From Streptomyces sp. CoH27 (GTDB lineage: Bacteria > Actinomycetota > Actinomycetes > Streptomycetales > Streptomycetaceae): a stretch of DNA of 64,000 bases. The DNA lies in the NCBI RefSeq assembly GCF_020181035.1, contig NZ_JAIQYY010000023.1, forward strand, positions 16,512-80,511. The letters run 5' to 3'. Made by a program: the position numbers and the translations under genes. Shown here piece after piece: positions 34,324-43,581 of this stretch (its first letter is position 1; each line of letters begins with the position of its first letter). Under the pieces are notes generated by a model, which was given only the letters and a program-made list of their open reading frames with translations, did not search any database and was not told where the DNA came from.

Positions 34324-35313
34324 CTAGCCGCCGATCGCGGACATCGGCCGGTCCGGCTGCACGAACGACGGGTCGTCCAGGCCCGCCCCCGCCTTCTTCC
34401 CCCACATGGCCAGCCGCCAGATGCGGGCGATCTCCTCGTCCGGGGCGCCGGAGCGCAGGGCCGCGCGCAGGTCGGTCTCCTCGGTGGCGAACAGGCAGGT
34501 GCGTATCTGGCCGTCGGCCGTGAGGCGGGTGCGGTCGCAGGCCGCGCAGAAGGGGCGGGTCACCGAGGCGATGACGCCGACCCGGTCCGGGCCGCCGTCG
34601 ACCAGCCAGCGCTCCGCGGGGGCCGAGCCGCGCTCGTCCTGGCCCTCGGGGGTGAGGTCGAAGCGGGTGCGCAGGGAGGTGAGGATGTCCCCGGCGGTGA
34701 CCATGCCCTCGCGCTTCCAGCCGTGCTGGGCGTCGAGCGGCATCTGCTCGATGAAGCGCTGTTCGTAGCCGTGCTCGATCGCCCAGGCCAGCAGGTCGGG
34801 GGCCTCGTCGTCGTTCAGACCCGGCATCAGCACCGAGTTGATCTTGACGGGGGTGAGGCCCGCCTCGTGGGCGGCTTCCAGGCCCTCGATGACGTCCTTG
34901 TGCCGGTCGCGGCGGGTGAGGGTCTTGAAGACGTCCGGGCGCAGGGTGTCCAGGGAGACGTTGACCCGGTCCAGGCCTGCCGCCTTCAGGGCCGCCGCGG
35001 TGCGCTTGAGGCCGATGCCGTTGGTCGTCAACGAGGTCTGGGGGCGGGGGGTGAGGGCCGCGACGCGCTCGACGATGCCGACCAGACCCGGGCGCAGCAG
35101 GGGCTCGCCGCCGGTGAAGCGGACCTCCTCGATGCCGAGCATGCGCACCGCGATGTCGATGAGGCGGACGATCTCGTCGTCCGTGAGCAGGTCGGGCTTG
35201 GCCAGCCACTGCAGGCCCTCCTCGGGCATGCAGTAGGTGCAGCGCAGATTGCACCGGTCGGTCAGCGAGACCCTCAGGTCGGTGGCCACTCGGCCGTAGG
35301 TGTCGATGAGCAC
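34324..35313 (-). CDS. moaA: GTP 3',8-cyclase MoaA
   Basis: 329 aa radical-SAM enzyme for the first step of molybdenum cofactor synthesis. N-terminal 4Fe-4S motif CNLRCTYC near residue 20, the GGEP motif in FTGGEPLLRPG, the C-terminal cluster ligands in FCAACDRTRLTADGQIRTC, and the conserved C-terminal GG (MSAIGG). Start is GTG 35313 with GAGGGAGGGGG upstream. It stands alone; no other moa genes are nearby. Confidence 0.96.
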   Translation of the reverse strand: MLIDTYGRVATDLRVSLTDRCNLRCTYCMPEEGLQWLAKPDLLTDDEIVRLIDIAVRMLGIEEVRFTGGEPLLRPGLVGIVERVAALTPRPQTSLTTNGIGLKRTAAALKAAGLDRVNVSLDTLRPDVFKTLTRRDRHKDVIEGLEAAHEAGLTPVKINSVLMPGLNDDEAPDLLAWAIEHGYEQRFIEQMPLDAQHGWKREGMVTAGDILTSLRTRFDLTPEGQDERGSAPAERWLVDGGPDRVGVIASVTRPFCAACDRTRLTADGQIRTCLFATEETDLRAALRSGAPDEEIARIWRLAMWGKKAGAGLDDPSFVQPDRPMSAIGG

Positions 35314-35407
35314 GTGGGCCCCCTCCCTCGTCCCGGAGTATTCGGGTTGCGTTACCTGCGAGCCTACGTGACGCCGCTGACAACGACAGCGACCCGATCC
35401 GACGAGG

Positions 35408-35427
35408 TACGACGCGGCCGCGTCGTA
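35408..35427. terminator. 20-bp perfect palindrome downstream of the symporter gene
   Basis: TACGACGCGGCCGCGTCGTA, perfectly self-complementary without loop, in the 190-bp gap between the symporter stop and the moaA start. It could be the symporter terminator or an operator for moaA. A partial relative (GACGCGGCCGTCGTAC) lies 30 bp to the right. Confidence 0.4.
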
Positions 35428-35504
35428 GGACCGTACAGTCCTGGCCGACGCGGCCGTCGTACGAAGGTGTCCGTGCTGGTGTCAGGCTGGTGCCGGCGCT
35501 GGTG

Positions 35505-37124
35505 TCAGTGCGCTCCGGTGCCGGTCAGGGACCGCACCTCCAGTTCGGCGTACTTGCCGGCGTCCGGGACCTCCTTCGACAGCAGGGTGCCCACAGCGCC
35601 GAGCAGGAAGCCGACGGGGATGGAGATGATGCCGGGGTTCTCCAGCGGGAACCAGTGGAAGTCGACGCCGGGGAACATCGAGGCCGGGCTGCCGGAGACC
35701 ACCGGTGAGAACAGCACCAGGCCGACCGCGGTGACCAGGCCGCCGTAGATCGACCACAGGGCGCCGGAGGTGGTGAACCGCTTCCAGAACAGGCTGTAGA
35801 GGATGGTGGGCAGGTTCGCGGAGGCGGCGACCGCGAAGGCGAGGGCGACCAGGCCGGCCACGTTCAGGTCGCGGGCGAGGGCGCCGAGGACGATGGAGAC
35901 GGCGCCGATGCCGACGGTCGCCCAGCGGGCCGCGCCGATCTCCTGCTTCTCGGTGGCCTGCCCCTTCCTGATGACGTTGGCGTAGATGTCGTGCGCGAAG
36001 GACGACGAGGAGGCCAGGGTCAGGCCCGCGACGACCGCGAGGATCGTGGCGAAGGCGACCGCGGAGATCGTGGCGAGCAGGACGGCGCCCCAGTTGGAGT
36101 CGACGCCGCCCAGGTGCAGCGCCAGCAGGGGGGCCGCGGTGTTGCCGGCCTTGTTGGAGGCGATGATCTCGGCCGGCTTGATCAGCGCGGCGGCGCCGAA
36201 GCCGAGGGCGAGGGTCATCAGGTAGAAGGCGCCGATCAGACCGATCGCCCAGATCACCGATTTCCGGGCGGCCTTCGCCGTCGGCACGGTGTAGAAGCGG
36301 ATCAGGATGTGCGGCAGGCCCGCGGTGCCGAGGACCAGGGCGAGGCCGAGCGAGAGGAAGTCCAGCTTGGTGGTGCCGGTGGCGCCGTACTTCAGGCCGG
36401 GCTCCAGGAAGGCGGAACCCTTCCCGCTGTTGTCGGCGGCCCTGCCGAGCAGATCGGAGACGTTGAAGTGGAACTTCAGCAGGACCAGGAACGTCAGCAG
36501 CAGGGCACCCAGGATGAGCAGGACGGCCTTGACCATCTGGACCCAGGTCGTGCCCTTCATGCCGCCGATGGTGACGTAGACGATCATCAGGACGCCGACC
36601 AGGGCGACGATGCCGATCTTGCCGCCGTCGCTGGTGATGCCCAGGAGGAGGGAGACCAGGACGCCCGCGCCCGCCATCTGGGCCAGCAGGTAGAAGATCG
36701 AGACGACGATGGTGGAGACGCCGGCCGCCGTGCGGACCGGGCGCTGGCGCATGCGGTAGGCCAGCACGTCGCCCATGGTGTAGCGGCCGGAGTTGCGCAG
36801 CGGCTCGGCGACCAGGAGCAGGGCGACGAGCCAGGCGACCAGGAAGCCGATGGAGTACAGGAAGCCGTCGTAGCCGAAGAGGGCGATGGCGCCGGCGATG
36901 CCGAGGAAGGACGCGGCGGACATGTAGTCGCCGGAGACGGCGAGACCGTTCTGGAAGCCGGTGAACTGGCGTCCGCCGGCGTAGAAGTCGGCCGCGTCCT
37001 TCGTCTGGCGGCCGGCCCAGACGGTGATGACGAGGGTCGCGGCGACGAACACCGCGAACAGGGTGATGATCAGCGGCCGGTGCTGGCTCGCCTCGCCGGC
37101 GGCCACCGTGATCGCGGGGCTCAT
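35505..37124 (-). CDS. Sodium:solute symporter, ActP/MctC-like (acetate or monocarboxylate)
   Basis: 539 aa integral membrane protein with about 13 helices. SSS family signatures: AGRQTKDAADFYAGGRQFTGFQNG, AVSGDYMSAASFLGIAGAIAL and YTMGDVLAYRMRQRPVRTAAG. Close to acetate permease ActP and to MctC of corynebacteria, which carry short monocarboxylates with Na+ or H+. ATG 37124 overlaps the stop of the DUF485 gene by 4 bp; this DUF485-symporter pairing is typical for ActP (YjcH-ActP). Confidence 0.9.
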   Translation of the reverse strand: MSPAITVAAGEASQHRPLIITLFAVFVAATLVITVWAGRQTKDAADFYAGGRQFTGFQNGLAVSGDYMSAASFLGIAGAIALFGYDGFLYSIGFLVAWLVALLLVAEPLRNSGRYTMGDVLAYRMRQRPVRTAAGVSTIVVSIFYLLAQMAGAGVLVSLLLGITSDGGKIGIVALVGVLMIVYVTIGGMKGTTWVQMVKAVLLILGALLLTFLVLLKFHFNVSDLLGRAADNSGKGSAFLEPGLKYGATGTTKLDFLSLGLALVLGTAGLPHILIRFYTVPTAKAARKSVIWAIGLIGAFYLMTLALGFGAAALIKPAEIIASNKAGNTAAPLLALHLGGVDSNWGAVLLATISAVAFATILAVVAGLTLASSSSFAHDIYANVIRKGQATEKQEIGAARWATVGIGAVSIVLGALARDLNVAGLVALAFAVAASANLPTILYSLFWKRFTTSGALWSIYGGLVTAVGLVLFSPVVSGSPASMFPGVDFHWFPLENPGIISIPVGFLLGAVGTLLSKEVPDAGKYAELEVRSLTGTGAH

Positions 37125-37477
37125 GCGCCGCCCTCCATCCGGGACTTGATGGCTTCCGCCTTGGGGTCGAGCTCGGCGGCGGCGTGCCGCGCGTACCACC
37201 AGGCGATGAGGAACGTGGTGAGGAACTGGGCGAGGCCCAGGACGAGGGCGACGTTGACGTTCCCGGCGATCCTGGTGCCCATGAAGCCGTCCGCGTAGTT
37301 GGAGAGCAGGACGTAGAGCAGGTACCAGGCGGTGAAGGCGATGGTGAGCGGGAAGGCGAACGAGCGGTGGGCGCGGCGCAGTTCGCCGAACTCCGCGCTC
37401 TGCTGCACCTCTGCGAACTCCTCGGTGGAGGGAAGGTTGGTCCCCGACCGTGCGGGGGGCGGTGTCTCGGTGGCCAC
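37121..37477 (-). CDS. DUF485 membrane protein (YjcH-like), symporter partner
   Basis: 118 aa with two helices (LTIAFTAWYLLYVLLSNYA and ALVLGLAQFLTTFLIAWWYARHAA) and the family motif near GELRRAHRSFAFP. It is translationally coupled to the downstream symporter, as YjcH is to ActP in E. coli. It probably helps assembly or stability of the symporter. Confidence 0.9.
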   Translation of the reverse strand: MATETPPPARSGTNLPSTEEFAEVQQSAEFGELRRAHRSFAFPLTIAFTAWYLLYVLLSNYADGFMGTRIAGNVNVALVLGLAQFLTTFLIAWWYARHAAAELDPKAEAIKSRMEGGA

Positions 37478-37602
37478 GGAGGTCTCCTCGCGTTCGCGGA
37501 TGCCATGGACGACGGGAGGCTCGATCGTGCTCGTGCTCCCTGCCCAAGGTCCACGGCGCCACGCGAGGACCGGTTCAAGTCCTATGAGTTGATCCGCAAG
37601 CG

Positions 37603-37630
37603 GTCTTGTCGAGTCATTGCCAAGTCATTG
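37603..37630. promoter_or_regulatory. Direct repeats with 10-11 bp spacing
   Basis: GTCTTG (37603), GTCATTG (37613) and GTCATTG (37624) lie in the 265-bp gap between the DUF485 gene and the subtilisin gene, in a locally AT-rich patch. Spacing of about one helical turn suits an OmpR/PhoB-family response regulator. It could serve either divergent gene. Confidence 0.3.
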
Positions 37631-37742
37631 ATGATCGGTAAGCCGGCGAGATAGCTTCACCCCGCACCACTCGTCATGTACCTGCCCGAGCCGCACCACC
37701 CGTGTCTCGGGCGGTTCCGTATCCGGATGAAGTGGAGATCCC

Positions 37743-39275
37743 ATGGCTCATCTGCGTTCCAGACGCCGGCTCGCGCTCGCCGTGCCCGTCGTGCTGTCCC
37801 TGACCGCCTCGCTCGGCTTCCTGCCGGCGGCGGCCTCGGCGGCACCGGCCACGGCACCGGCGGCGCGGGCGGCGGAGACCGGCCCGAACCTCTCGTACGT
37901 GGTCAACACCCGGACCGACCACCGCACGATCGAGTCGGTCGAGCGGGAGATCACGCGCAACGGCGGTTCCGTCGTGGCCGGTTACGACCGGATCGGGGTG
38001 ATCGTCGTCGACTCCGCCGACCCGGACTTCGCCAAGGAGATCCGCGCGGTGCCCGGGGTGGACTCGGCCGGTGCCACCCGTACCGCGCCGCTGCCCGCCC
38101 AGTCCACCACCGACGAGGGCGCCCCGAAGACGCTGAGCGCCGAGGAGATCGCCGCGGCCGAGGCGAAGGCGACGGCGGGGCAGGACCCGCTGGAGCCGCT
38201 GCAGTGGGACCTGCCGGCCATCAAGGCGGACAAGGCGCACGAGAAGACGCTGGGCAGCCCGGACGTCACGGTCGGGGTCATCGACACCGGTGTGGACGAC
38301 ACCCACCCGGACATCGCGCCCAACTTCAACCGCGCGGACTCCGTCAACTGCGTGTCCGGCAAGCCCGACACGACGGACGGCGCCTGGCGGCCGAGCGCGC
38401 AGGAAAGCCCGCACGGCACGCATGTGGCCGGTGAGATCGCGGCGGCGAAGAACGGTATCGGCATCACCGGCGTGGCACCGGGCGTCAAGGTGGCCGGTAT
38501 CAAGGCCGCCGCCGGCTCGCAGGGGTTCTTCTACACGGAGGCCGTGGTCTGCAGCTTCGTGTGGGCGGCGGAGCATCACATCGACGTGACCAACAACAGC
38601 TATTACACCGACCCGTGGTACTTCAACTGCACCGACGACCCGGACCAGAAGGCGCTGGTGGACGCCATCACGCGGGCCTCGCGGTATGCGGAGAAGAAGG
38701 GCACGGTCAACGTCGCGGCGGCGGGCAACGAGAACTACGACCTCGCGTCCGACGCGATCACCGACCCGTCCTCCCCGGACGACGGCACCCCGTCGGACCG
38801 CGTGATCGACCCGCACACGTGCTACGACATTCCGACCCAGCTGCCGGGTGTCGTCACCGTCGCGGCGACCGGCGCGAAGGGCCTGAAGTCGTCGTTCTCG
38901 AACTACGGCCTCGGTGTGATCGACATCGCGGCGCCGGGCGGCGACTCGACCGCCTACCAGAAGCCGGAGCCCCCGGCGACGAGCGGTCTCATCCTGGGTC
39001 CGCTGCCGGGCGGCAAGTGGGGCTATATGGCCGGTACGTCGATGGCGACCCCGCATGTCGCGGGTGTTGCCGCATTGATCAAGTCAACCCATCCGCATGC
39101 TCCGGCGAGCCTGGTGAAGGCGCTGCTGTACGCGGAGGCCGACGCCACGCCGTGCACGGACCCGTACGACATCAACGGTGACGGCAAGGCCGACGCGGTG
39201 TGCGAGGGGGCGAAGAACTACAACGGCTTCTACGGCTTCGGCACGGCGGACGCGCTGGCCGCGGTGACCAAGTAG
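37743..39275 (+). CDS. Secreted subtilisin-family serine protease (S8)
   Basis: 510 aa. Signal peptide: RSRRRLALAVPVVLSLTASLGFLPAAASA. A propeptide inhibitor-like region covers ~50-150. The catalytic domain holds the triad Asp in VIDTGVDDTHPDI (~178), His in HGTHVAGEIAA (~224) and Ser in AGTSMATPHVAG (~430). No C-terminal anchor or P-domain is seen. An exported endopeptidase, probably for nutrient protein breakdown or processing. Start ATG 37743 follows a GTGGAG ribosome-binding site. Confidence 0.95.
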   Translation: MAHLRSRRRLALAVPVVLSLTASLGFLPAAASAAPATAPAARAAETGPNLSYVVNTRTDHRTIESVEREITRNGGSVVAGYDRIGVIVVDSADPDFAKEIRAVPGVDSAGATRTAPLPAQSTTDEGAPKTLSAEEIAAAEAKATAGQDPLEPLQWDLPAIKADKAHEKTLGSPDVTVGVIDTGVDDTHPDIAPNFNRADSVNCVSGKPDTTDGAWRPSAQESPHGTHVAGEIAAAKNGIGITGVAPGVKVAGIKAAAGSQGFFYTEAVVCSFVWAAEHHIDVTNNSYYTDPWYFNCTDDPDQKALVDAITRASRYAEKKGTVNVAAAGNENYDLASDAITDPSSPDDGTPSDRVIDPHTCYDIPTQLPGVVTVAATGAKGLKSSFSNYGLGVIDIAAPGGDSTAYQKPEPPATSGLILGPLPGGKWGYMAGTSMATPHVAGVAALIKSTHPHAPASLVKALLYAEADATPCTDPYDINGDGKADAVCEGAKNYNGFYGFGTADALAAVTK

Positions 39276-39284
39276 GGCCCGGCC

Positions 39285-39320
39285 GCGGGTGGCTGGCGGA
39301 GGCGCGTAACGGCCACCCGC
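39285..39320 (+). terminator. Possible terminator after the subtilisin gene
   Basis: Perfect 9-bp stem GCGGGTGGC / GCCACCCGC with an 18-base loop, 10 bp after the protease stop and 21 bp before the next start. Confidence 0.5.
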
Positions 39321-39340
39321 CCGTACGGCATGATCCGGCC

Positions 39341-39859
39341 ATGAACTCATTTCAGGATCCGGCGGCCTGGGAGCCCGCGCCGGTGCGGCCCCGCGCCTGG
39401 CTGATACGGCGCTTCGTGCTGAGTGCCGCCTACCGGCCGGTGCACTGGCTGTGGGTGTTGCTCGTCTGGGGCTTCGTGCTGGGCTTCGCCGCGCTGGCGG
39501 AGATCGTCACGACGTTCAGCGACCGGGCCGAGAACGCCGCCGGCCGGTTCCTCGACCGGCTGACGGCCCGGACGGCGCTCCCCCGCTGGTGCGTCGGCCG
39601 GCGGGAGATGCGGCACGAAGGGGACGGCGCCTACTACCGGGCGCTGGTCGACGAGGCCGTCACCCGCCGGACCGAGCAGGTCGCGCAGCCGAAGCCGGCG
39701 GTACCGCGCGAGTGGACGGTGCCCGTGCGCGACTACCGGGGCGCGGGGGCCCGGTACGTCGCCGAGCGGGCGCAGGCGCAAGGCTGGCAGCTGCGGCCGT
39801 CCGACGTCCGCAAGGAGGTGAGCCTGTACTGGCCTCACCCTGCCTCCCCCACGGGTTGA
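39341..39859 (+). CDS. Membrane-associated hypothetical protein
   Basis: 172 aa from ATG 39341. One hydrophobic segment near residues 38-60 (VHWLWVLLVWGFVLGFAALAEIV), flanked by basic residues. The C-terminal ~110 residues are soluble, with YRGAGARYVAERAQAQGWQL resembling a small recognition domain. No family recognised. Confidence 0.6.
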   Translation: MNSFQDPAAWEPAPVRPRAWLIRRFVLSAAYRPVHWLWVLLVWGFVLGFAALAEIVTTFSDRAENAAGRFLDRLTARTALPRWCVGRREMRHEGDGAYYRALVDEAVTRRTEQVAQPKPAVPREWTVPVRDYRGAGARYVAERAQAQGWQLRPSDVRKEVSLYWPHPASPTG

Positions 39860-39863
39860 TTCA

Positions 39864-39883
39864 ATCAATATTGATCGATCAAT
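39864..39883. promoter_or_regulatory. Overlapping AT-rich palindromes, probable repressor operator
   Basis: Two perfect palindromes share their half sites: ATCAATATTGAT (39864-39875) and ATTGATCGATCAAT (39870-39883). They lie 17-36 bp before the CoA-transferase-like ATG, where the promoter should be. The size and symmetry suit a TetR- or MarR-type repressor; no such gene is adjacent. Confidence 0.6.
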
Positions 39884-39899
39884 AATGCATAGTGTAGTC

Positions 39900-41294
39900 A
39901 TGACTGCTGATATCGAGGTGGCATGGTCTGCACTGGGCGGCGATCCCGCCCTCCTCTCCCGGGTGACGGCGGTCCAGCGGCCGGGCGCCCTTCCGGCGCG
40001 GCTTCCCGTACGGCAGCTGGCACGCGCGTGTGTCGGCGCCTGCGCGCTGGCCGCCGCGGAGCTGGCGGCCCGCCGGGCCGGGCTCGCCGAGGTGCCCGCC
40101 GTCCGGGTCGACGACGGCGCCGTCGCGACCGCCTTCCACAGCGAGCGGCAGCTGCTGGTCGACGGGCGGGCGCCGGTCGCCTTCGCGCCGCTGTCGCGGT
40201 TCTGGCGGACGGCCGACGGCTGGGTGCGCACCCACGCCAACTACCCGCACCACCGGGCCCGGTTGCTCGGCGCACTGGGCCTGCCGGCGGACGCCTCGGC
40301 GCAGGACACGGCCGCGCGGCTCGCCGAACGGCCCGCCCTGGAGGTCGAGGAGGCGGTCTACGGCGCCGGCGGCCTCGCCGTGGCCCTGCGCGGCCCGAAG
40401 GAGTGGGCGGCCACCGGGCAGGCCGCCGAGGTGGCCGCGCGCCCGCTGGTCGAGCGCGAGCGCCCGGACGCGGCCCACGCGCGCGTGCTTCCCCCGCTCG
40501 ACCCCGGCGCCACCCCCCTGCTGCCCGCCGCCGGACTGCGCGTCCTCGACCTGACCCGGGTCCTCGCCGGTCCCGTCGCCACCCGCACCCTCGCCCTGCT
40601 GGGCGCGGACGTACTGCGCCTGGACGCCCCCTGGCTGCCCGAACTCCCCGACCAGCACGCCGACACGGGCTTCGGCAAGCGGTCGGCCACGCTCGACCTC
40701 GGCACCGACCGCGCCGCCTTCGAGGAGCTGCTGGCATCGGCGGACGTCGTCGTCACCGGCTACCGGCCGGGCGCCCTCGACCGGTTCGGGCTCTCTCCGC
40801 AGGCGCTGATCGAGCGCCGGCCCGGGCTGGTCGTGGCGCAGGTCTCGGCGTGGGGCGCGTACGGCCCCTGGGGCGCGCGGCGTGGCTTCGACAGCCTGGT
40901 GCAGGTCGCCACCGGCATCGCGGTGACCGAGGGCTCGGCGGACGCGCCGGGTGTGCTCCCCGCGCAGGCGCTCGACCACGGCACCGGCTATCTGCTGGCG
41001 GCGGCCGTCCTGCGGGCGCTGACCGAGCGGTCGTACGACGGCGGCGGCCGGTCGGTGCGGCTGGCGCTGGCCCGGACGGCCCACTGGCTGACCGACGGGA
41101 TCCGGCCGCCCGCGGACACGGGAACGCCGGCCACGGGTGCGCCGTACGAGGGCCCGGACGCCTGGCTGGCCGAGACGGACGGCCCGCTCGGCCGGCTGCG
41201 GCACGCCGTGGCGCCGGTGGCCTTCGCGGGCGGCCCCGAGGGCTGGGCGGCGCCTCCGGTGCCCTGGGGGTCGTCACCGGCCCGCTGGCGGTGA
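39900..41294 (+). CDS. CoA transferase, CaiB/BaiF (family III) type
   Basis: 464 aa from ATG 39900 (an in-frame ATG at 39885 overlaps the operator region). The middle holds LRVLDLTRVLAGPVATRTLALLGADVLRLDAP and the later VVTGYRPGALDRFGL, hallmarks of family III CoA transferases, which move CoA between carboxylic acids. The N-terminal ~190 residues are a second, less conserved half, and the C-terminus looks short, so it may be a divergent member. The acceptor is unknown. Probably controlled through the AT-rich palindromes just upstream. Confidence 0.8.
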   Translation: MTADIEVAWSALGGDPALLSRVTAVQRPGALPARLPVRQLARACVGACALAAAELAARRAGLAEVPAVRVDDGAVATAFHSERQLLVDGRAPVAFAPLSRFWRTADGWVRTHANYPHHRARLLGALGLPADASAQDTAARLAERPALEVEEAVYGAGGLAVALRGPKEWAATGQAAEVAARPLVERERPDAAHARVLPPLDPGATPLLPAAGLRVLDLTRVLAGPVATRTLALLGADVLRLDAPWLPELPDQHADTGFGKRSATLDLGTDRAAFEELLASADVVVTGYRPGALDRFGLSPQALIERRPGLVVAQVSAWGAYGPWGARRGFDSLVQVATGIAVTEGSADAPGVLPAQALDHGTGYLLAAAVLRALTERSYDGGGRSVRLALARTAHWLTDGIRPPADTGTPATGAPYEGPDAWLAETDGPLGRLRHAVAPVAFAGGPEGWAAPPVPWGSSPARWR

Positions 41295-41394
41295 GCGCGC
41301 GGTCGGCCGGAAATCTGCGTTTGCGTGGAATGCCGAACTGCCAGTTGTTATCCGGTACTTGCCCGGTTCTGTGCCGACTGGCGAAGATCGCGGG

Positions 41395-42387
41395 ATGAGC
41401 GCGATGCGACCGACCGCCGAGGCGACGGAAGAGGGCGGCACCGGCCGGACCGTCGCCCTCCTCGCCCTGACCGCGCTGGGCGCCCTGATCCCGCTGCTCG
41501 GGCCGTCGGCGGCGCTGCACGGCACCGGGGAGGCCGCCGCGCCGGGCGTGGGCGGCATCGGTCTGCTGCGGACGGTGCTGTTCGCCGCGCTGAGCGTGCC
41601 GCTGGGCGAGCTGTTCGTGCGGGGACTGGCCCGGCGGCTGCCCGGCGCCCCGCCCGAACGGCCGAGCAGCTGGGCGGCGTTCGCCGCAGCGGCCGGCTTC
41701 CTCGCCGCGCTGGCGCTCGCCTCGGTGGTGTCCGCCGGCGATCTGATCCCGCACAGCCTGGGCCAGATCGACGTCGGCGGGCTCTACGGCTCCCGAGACG
41801 GCAAACTGGCCCTGCTGGAGGTCAACGCCTTCCTGCTGGCGGGCCTGTGCGCGCTCTCCCGGCACCCGGCGGCGCAGGTGTGGCCGCTGGCCGCGGCGGT
41901 GGTCGCGGAGGCGCTGCGCGCGCACCCCGCGACCGAGCACGGCTCGCTGACCGGCGCGGCGCTGACTTCGGTGCACCTGACGTGCGCGGCGCTGTGGACC
42001 GGCGGGCTGCCGTACGCCCTGCGCACGCTCAGGCTGTGGCGCGGCGATCCGGCGGGGGCCGCACTGCTGGGCCACTACGCGCGCGTGGCGCTGGTCCTGC
42101 TGGCGGCCATCACCGCGACGGGCGTGTGGAGTTCGCTGCGGCGGATGCCGGCGGCCACGATCCTGGACCAGCTGACGACGACGGCGTACGGACGCGCCCT
42201 GCTGGCCAAGGTCGTCCTGGTCGCCGTCGTCGCCCTGCTCGCCCTATGGGCCCGGATCCGGCTGCGGCGCGCGCCGGACCCGCTGGCCGCGTCCGTGCCC
42301 GCGCGGGCCGAGGTGATCGCCCTGGGCGCGGTCGTGGCGGTCTCGGGCCTGCTCACGGCGCTGCCCCTGCCGATCCGCTGGACCTAG
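41395..42387 (+). CDS. CopD-family copper resistance membrane protein
   Basis: 330 aa with 8-9 hydrophobic helices. The CopD domain lies in the second half: LTSVHLTCAALWTGGLPYALRTL, then RVALVLLAAITATGVWSSL and GRALLAKVVLVAVVALLALWARIRLRR. CopD proteins move copper across the membrane. No CopC domain is fused or adjacent. Start ATG 41395 with a GCGGGATGA context. Confidence 0.85.
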   Translation: MSAMRPTAEATEEGGTGRTVALLALTALGALIPLLGPSAALHGTGEAAAPGVGGIGLLRTVLFAALSVPLGELFVRGLARRLPGAPPERPSSWAAFAAAAGFLAALALASVVSAGDLIPHSLGQIDVGGLYGSRDGKLALLEVNAFLLAGLCALSRHPAAQVWPLAAAVVAEALRAHPATEHGSLTGAALTSVHLTCAALWTGGLPYALRTLRLWRGDPAGAALLGHYARVALVLLAAITATGVWSSLRRMPAATILDQLTTTAYGRALLAKVVLVAVVALLALWARIRLRRAPDPLAASVPARAEVIALGAVVAVSGLLTALPLPIRWT

Positions 42388-42391
42388 CGGG

Positions 42392-43441
42392 TCACCGGCC
42401 GCCTGTGACCAGGACCTTGAGGGCGGTGCGCTCGTCCATCGCCTTGTAGCCCTCGGGGACGTCCTCGATGCCGACGGTCATGTCGAACACCGGCGAGGGG
42501 TCGATCGTGCCGTCCAGGACGTCGGGGAGCAGGTCGGGGATGTAGGCGCGGACCGGGGCGACGCCGCCGCGCAGGGCGATGTTCCGGTCGAACATGACGC
42601 CAAGATCCAGACCGGTGCCGCTGCCGTGCGGGACGCCGACGAAACCGATCGCGCCGCCGGCCCGGGTGATGTCGACGGCCGTACGCATGGACTGCTCGGT
42701 GCCGACGGCCTCGACGACGGCGTGCGCGCCCTGACCGCGCGTCAGCTCGCGGACGGCCTCGACGGCGGCCTCCCCGCGTTCGGCGACGACCTCCGTGGCG
42801 CCGAAGCGGCGCGCGATGTCGGTGCGGACCTCGTGCCGGCCGAGGGCGATGATGCGCTCGGCGCCGAGCCGCTTGGCGGCCAGTACCGCGCAAAGGCCGA
42901 CCGCGCCGTCACCGACGACCGCGACCGTGGCGCCGGGGCGGGCGCCCGCGCCGAGGGCGGCGTGATGGCCGGTGCCGAGCACGTCGGAGAGGGTCAGCAG
43001 CGCCGACAGCAGGCGGTCGTCGGAGGCCGCCTCCTTGGGCAGCTGGACCAGGGTGCCGTCGGCGAACGGCACGCGCACGGCCTCGCCCTGGCCGCCGTCG
43101 TAGCCGACGGAGCCCCAGAAGCCGCCGTGCTCGCACGACGTCGTCAGGCCCTCGCGGCAGTAGTCGCACACGCCGTCGGACCACACGAACGGCGCGACCA
43201 CCAGGTCACCGCGCCGCACGGTCGACACTTCCGAGCCGGTCTCCTCGACGACACCGAGGAACTCGTGCCCGATACGCTGCCCCGGCTGCCGGGCCGCCTC
43301 ACCCCGGTAGGCCCACAGGTCGCTGCCGCAGATGCAGGCGCGCAGCACCCGTACGACGGCGTCGGTGGGCAGCTGCACCACGGGGTCGGGGACGTCCTCC
43401 ACGCGCATGTCGTACGGGGCGTGGATGGTGGTGGCGCGCAT
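42392..43441 (-). CDS. Zinc-dependent alcohol dehydrogenase
   Basis: 349 aa medium-chain dehydrogenase. Catalytic zinc ligands in RACICGSDLWAY (Cys ~38) and GHEFLGVVEETG (His ~60). The structural zinc loop is incomplete (GVCDYCREGLTTSC). NAD(P)-binding fold VAVVGDGAVGLCAVLAAKRLGA. The segment HAALGAGARPG is usual for the IMP-dehydrogenase-like 'zinc-binding ADH' branch of Streptomyces. Substrate unknown. Convergent with copD, separated by only 4 bp. Confidence 0.9.
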   Translation of the reverse strand: MRATTIHAPYDMRVEDVPDPVVQLPTDAVVRVLRACICGSDLWAYRGEAARQPGQRIGHEFLGVVEETGSEVSTVRRGDLVVAPFVWSDGVCDYCREGLTTSCEHGGFWGSVGYDGGQGEAVRVPFADGTLVQLPKEAASDDRLLSALLTLSDVLGTGHHAALGAGARPGATVAVVGDGAVGLCAVLAAKRLGAERIIALGRHEVRTDIARRFGATEVVAERGEAAVEAVRELTRGQGAHAVVEAVGTEQSMRTAVDITRAGGAIGFVGVPHGSGTGLDLGVMFDRNIALRGGVAPVRAYIPDLLPDVLDGTIDPSPVFDMTVGIEDVPEGYKAMDERTALKVLVTGGR

Positions 43442-43581
43442 GGCGAGGGTCCTTCTCGTACGGGGGCGTGCGGTGCGCTCAGGGGGTGTGCGAGCGCACC
43501 TCACCGTACGCCGCCGCGACCGGGCCCCGCGCGACGAGGGGTGCGCCGGCCGGGACGAGGGTGCGCCGGCCGGCTCGCCCG

